A stretch of DNA of 16,756 nt from Clostridium sp. CAG:167. GTDB taxonomy: Bacteria > Bacillota > Clostridia > Lachnospirales > Lachnospiraceae. The translations under genes and the position numbers were made by a program. Positions 14,762 to 16,756 of the stretch are shown piece by piece. The notes below the pieces were generated by a model. The model made no database searches, was not told where the DNA came from, and saw nothing but the letters and a program-made list of their open reading frames with translations. Numbering within the stretch: position 1 is the first letter of the stretch; each line of letters opens with the position of its first letter. Location of the stretch: the NCBI GenBank assembly GCA_000433735.1, contig HF998313.1, forward strand, positions 1 through 16,756, read 5' to 3'.

Positions 14762-15282
14762 ATATACTGTATTTTCTGTCGGACTGTATGATCCCGCTGG
14801 TGATCGTTTTGGTGGTTGCTTATGGTATGTTCAAAAAAGTAGATGTGTTTGATGAATTTATTGAGGGGGCGAAAGATGGTTTTTTGACGGTATACAAAAT
14901 AATGCCAACTCTGATCGGATTAATGATCGGAGTTGGCATTCTACGGGAATCTCTGGCTATGGATTATCTGGCAGCCATTCTGGCGCCGGTTGTTAAATTG
15001 TTCCATTTTCCGGGAGAATTACTGCCTCTGTTTATTGTGAAAATGTTTTCTTCTTCGGCGGCTACCGGACTTTTGCTGGATATTTATAAAACCTACGGAA
15101 CGGATTCCTATCTGGGAACCCTGTCATCGGTTCTCATGAGTTGTTCCGAGACGATTTTTTATACCATGAGCGTATATTTCATGACTGCCAAAGTCACTAA
15201 AACCAGATATACACTGGCAGGGGCACTGTTTGCTACCTTTGTGGGAGCGATTGCCTCTGTGCTTTTAGTAGGTGTGCGATAG
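14758..15282 (+). CDS. spmB: Spore maturation protein B
   Basis: Partner of SpmA in spore maturation, a membrane protein of 174 aa. Hydrophobic segments lie at about 9-23, 46-63, 80-97 and 150-172. Family blocks include FDEFIEGAKDGF, KIMPTLIGLMIGVGILRES, KMFSSSAATGLLLD and SCSETIFYTMSVYF. The ATG at 14758 overlaps the spmA stop (ATGA), and AGGGAGG at 14743-14749 lies 8 bases ahead, so the pair is translationally coupled. The coding sequence contains a near-perfect 16-bp hairpin at 14901-14940. Its stop codon is only 3 bases from the stop of the convergent protease gene. Confidence 0.93.
   Translation: MNILYFLSDCMIPLVIVLVVAYGMFKKVDVFDEFIEGAKDGFLTVYKIMPTLIGLMIGVGILRESLAMDYLAAILAPVVKLFHFPGELLPLFIVKMFSSSAATGLLLDIYKTYGTDSYLGTLSSVLMSCSETIFYTMSVYFMTAKVTKTRYTLAGALFATFVGAIASVLLVGVR
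14901..14940. repeat. Long inverted repeat inside spmB
   Basis: AATGCCAACTCTGATC (14901-14916) pairs with GATCGGAGTTGGCATT (14925-14940) over 16 bp with a single T-G mismatch (a wobble in plus-strand RNA), enclosing an 8-base loop. No T run follows, so it is not a standard terminator. It encodes residues in the PTLIGLMIGVGI block of SpmB. Confidence 0.9.
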
Positions 15283-15285
15283 GGA

Positions 15286-16756
15286 TCATTTTTTCTTGAT
15301 CTTGACTTTGCAGCTTGCCTTTTTCTTGGATCTGTCCTTGGCTTTTGCATAGACCCGGACGGTGTGGCCAATGCCTTTTTTCTTGGCTTTTACAACACCT
15401 TTGGAAGAGACAGTGGCATATTTTTTATTGGAAACATACCATTTTACTTTTTTGTTTGTAGCATTTTTAGGAGTGACGGTGGCTTTCAGTTTCAAAGTTT
15501 TTTTGTACTTGAGAGTCGCCTTTTTCTTGTTAAGTTTTACTTTCTTTACCAAAACTTTTTTCGTGGTGGAGGAAGTAGAACCAGCCCTGGAAGTAGTTCC
15601 GGAATTTTTGCTGGAAGTGGTGGAGGCAGTTACGGTGCTCAGTTTGCTGAGATCCAGGATGCCGCCGGTTTTACATACACTGCTAAGAGCCTGAGTGGTG
15701 CGGACGCACTGCATCAGACGCTGGCGGCGGGTAATGGCGGAATCAGATGACACAGCACCGGCAAGAACGGCGATAGCACCGGATACAACCGGAGCGGCCA
15801 TGGAAGTACCGCTGTAGCAGTTGTATTTGCCAAAGGTACTGGTAGCCGGGTTCGCCTTGGAGATGGCCAGGTTGTCAAAATACAGATTAGAATAACTGCT
15901 AAGGGTGCCCTCCAGGTTCACAACACTCAGGTATTTTCTGCCATTGTAGGTAATGATGCTGCTTCCGTTTCTTTTGAGGAAAGTGTGCTCCCAGGACAGG
16001 GAATCGCCTTTTTCCACACCCAGATCATATGCCAGATAATAAGAAGCATCCGAGGATAGATCCAGGTCTGTCACATCCAGGTATAAATGCAGGGCGGAAC
16101 GGCCGTGGGAAGATGCCTGGAAGGAGACTTTGGCACTGCCGCTGCCAGTCTGGTCAAAGTAGTCAAAACTACTGTGTGATACGGAGACATCGTATATCTG
16201 GGTGTCTCTTTTCCCAATGTACTCGGATGTTACTAACAGTGCATCATCTGCGTCGCAGTTGTTTGTATAGGTTGTGATCTCTTTTTGCTTCTGGGAGGAG
16301 TAAAGAGCCGGGAAAAATGTATCTGCAGCTACGGAAGAAACAATCTTCTGGCCGGGAGCAAAAAGATCCACGGTAGATCTGCCATAATCGGAAAAATTAG
16401 CCTTGGTGTCGCTTGTGGTAGAAGCGCCTACCACGACGGCATAAGGACTGTACAGGTCATAAGGGCATACATTCTGCTGCATAACATCGTCATGGTCTAT
16501 GCCGTCATTACCGGATGCAAATACAAACAAGGCACCGGCAGAACCGATTTTGTTCACAAGGGCCTGCAGGGTAGAACTGGAAGGAGATCCGCCCCAGGAA
16601 CAGTTGACAGCAGTAATGTTTACTCCTAACTGCTGAGCCATGTAGATGTAGTTAAAAGCAGATATGATATAGGATAGATTGGCTGATTCTTTGGAATCGA
16701 ATATTTTCAGTGCCATGATCTTTACGGAGCCCGCCACACCGGCGATTCCCTTGCTG
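15286..16756 (-). CDS. Subtilisin-family (S8) protease with C-terminal Ig-like domain, N-terminus outside window
   Basis: Partial secreted serine protease; the reading frame stays open to the right edge, so the signal peptide and the catalytic Asp and His blocks are missing from view. The visible part opens with SKGIAGVAGSVKIMALKIF, typical of the segment after the catalytic His. The oxyanion-hole Asn is in FASGND (codon 16507-16509) and the catalytic Ser is in SGTSMAAP (codon 15802-15804). Between FAPG and SGTSMAAP, where family members normally have a few tens of residues, about 170 residues are inserted (15820-16332), with alternating hydrophobic strands suggesting a beta-sandwich. A Ser/Thr-rich linker follows (about 15554-15640), then a Lys-rich bacterial Ig-like Big_2 domain (15298-15549) ending in KIKKK. 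I see no LPxTG or S-layer motif. Substrate is unknown. It converges on spmB. Confidence 0.88.
   Translation of the reverse strand, partial: SKGIAGVAGSVKIMALKIFDSKESANLSYIISAFNYIYMAQQLGVNITAVNCSWGGSPSSSTLQALVNKIGSAGALFVFASGNDGIDHDDVMQQNVCPYDLYSPYAVVVGASTTSDTKANFSDYGRSTVDLFAPGQKIVSSVAADTFFPALYSSQKQKEITTYTNNCDADDALLVTSEYIGKRDTQIYDVSVSHSSFDYFDQTGSGSAKVSFQASSHGRSALHLYLDVTDLDLSSDASYYLAYDLGVEKGDSLSWEHTFLKRNGSSIITYNGRKYLSVVNLEGTLSSYSNLYFDNLAISKANPATSTFGKYNCYSGTSMAAPVVSGAIAVLAGAVSSDSAITRRQRLMQCVRTTQALSSVCKTGGILDLSKLSTVTASTTSSKNSGTTSRAGSTSSTTKKVLVKKVKLNKKKATLKYKKTLKLKATVTPKNATNKKVKWYVSNKKYATVSSKGVVKAKKKGIGHTVRVYAKAKDRSKKKASCKVKIKKK

Noticed and set aside
15285..15303. GATCA...TGATC small inverted repeat at the spmB/protease junction
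   Set aside because: The stem is only 5 bp around a T-rich loop, with no T run after it on either strand, so it is not a credible terminator.
15362..15750. Two overlapping plus-strand open frames opposite the protease tail
   Set aside because: They are Phe-rich or Gly/Phe-rich mirror images of the Lys-rich and Ser/Thr-rich minus-strand coding sequence, with no family match.

Overview
The window looks like ordinary chromosome from a spore-forming anaerobic Firmicute, most likely a Lachnospiraceae-type Clostridium relative. The evidence is strong AGGAGG-type ribosome sites, Firmicute sigma-A promoters, a spmA-spmB pair, the Clostridial form of PstS, a ferredoxin-linked indolepyruvate oxidoreductase, and moderate GC judged by eye. 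Family assignments come from reading motifs, not from searches. I see no tRNA, rRNA, CRISPR, insertion sequence, phage gene or origin. No gene-free stretch exceeds 300 bases; the longest is about 195 bases, at 2966-3160.

Layout from the left. A secreted N-acetylmuramoyl-L-alanine amidase (49-807) is followed by a promoter and a short unit holding a cytidylate-kinase-like P-loop protein and gltX (869-2965), which ends in a clear terminator. A five-gene phosphate operon, pstS-pstC-pstA-pstB-phoU (3161-7180), follows. A 13-base direct repeat in front of pstS looks like a Pho box, and a strong hairpin terminator closes the operon. A single membrane acyltransferase (7343-8452) has its own promoter. 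Next is an iorA-iorB-amidohydrolase unit (8539-11727) behind an extended -10 promoter. thrH (11768-12367) has its own well-formed promoter inside the end of the amidohydrolase gene. A membrane-anchored GH18 protein (12405-14108) and spmA-spmB (14171-15282) follow; a sigma-E-like element precedes spmA. At the right edge a subtilisin-family (S8) secreted protease with a C-terminal Ig-like domain runs convergently on the minus strand, and its N-terminal part lies outside the window.

The genes fall into independent functional blocks: cell-wall turnover and sporulation (amidase, GH18, SpmA/SpmB), translation (gltX), phosphate uptake and its control (pst-phoU), aromatic amino-acid fermentation (iorAB) and serine or threonine metabolism (thrH). 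I do not see a clearly new multi-gene system. The observations most worth a second look are the PstS whose two halves are in reversed order relative to classical PstS, the Pho-box-like repeat, a near-perfect 16-bp hairpin inside spmB, the sigma-E-like site at spmA with its GH18 neighbour, the roughly 170-residue insertion in the S8 protease catalytic domain, and the 3-bp gap between the convergent spmB and protease stop codons.
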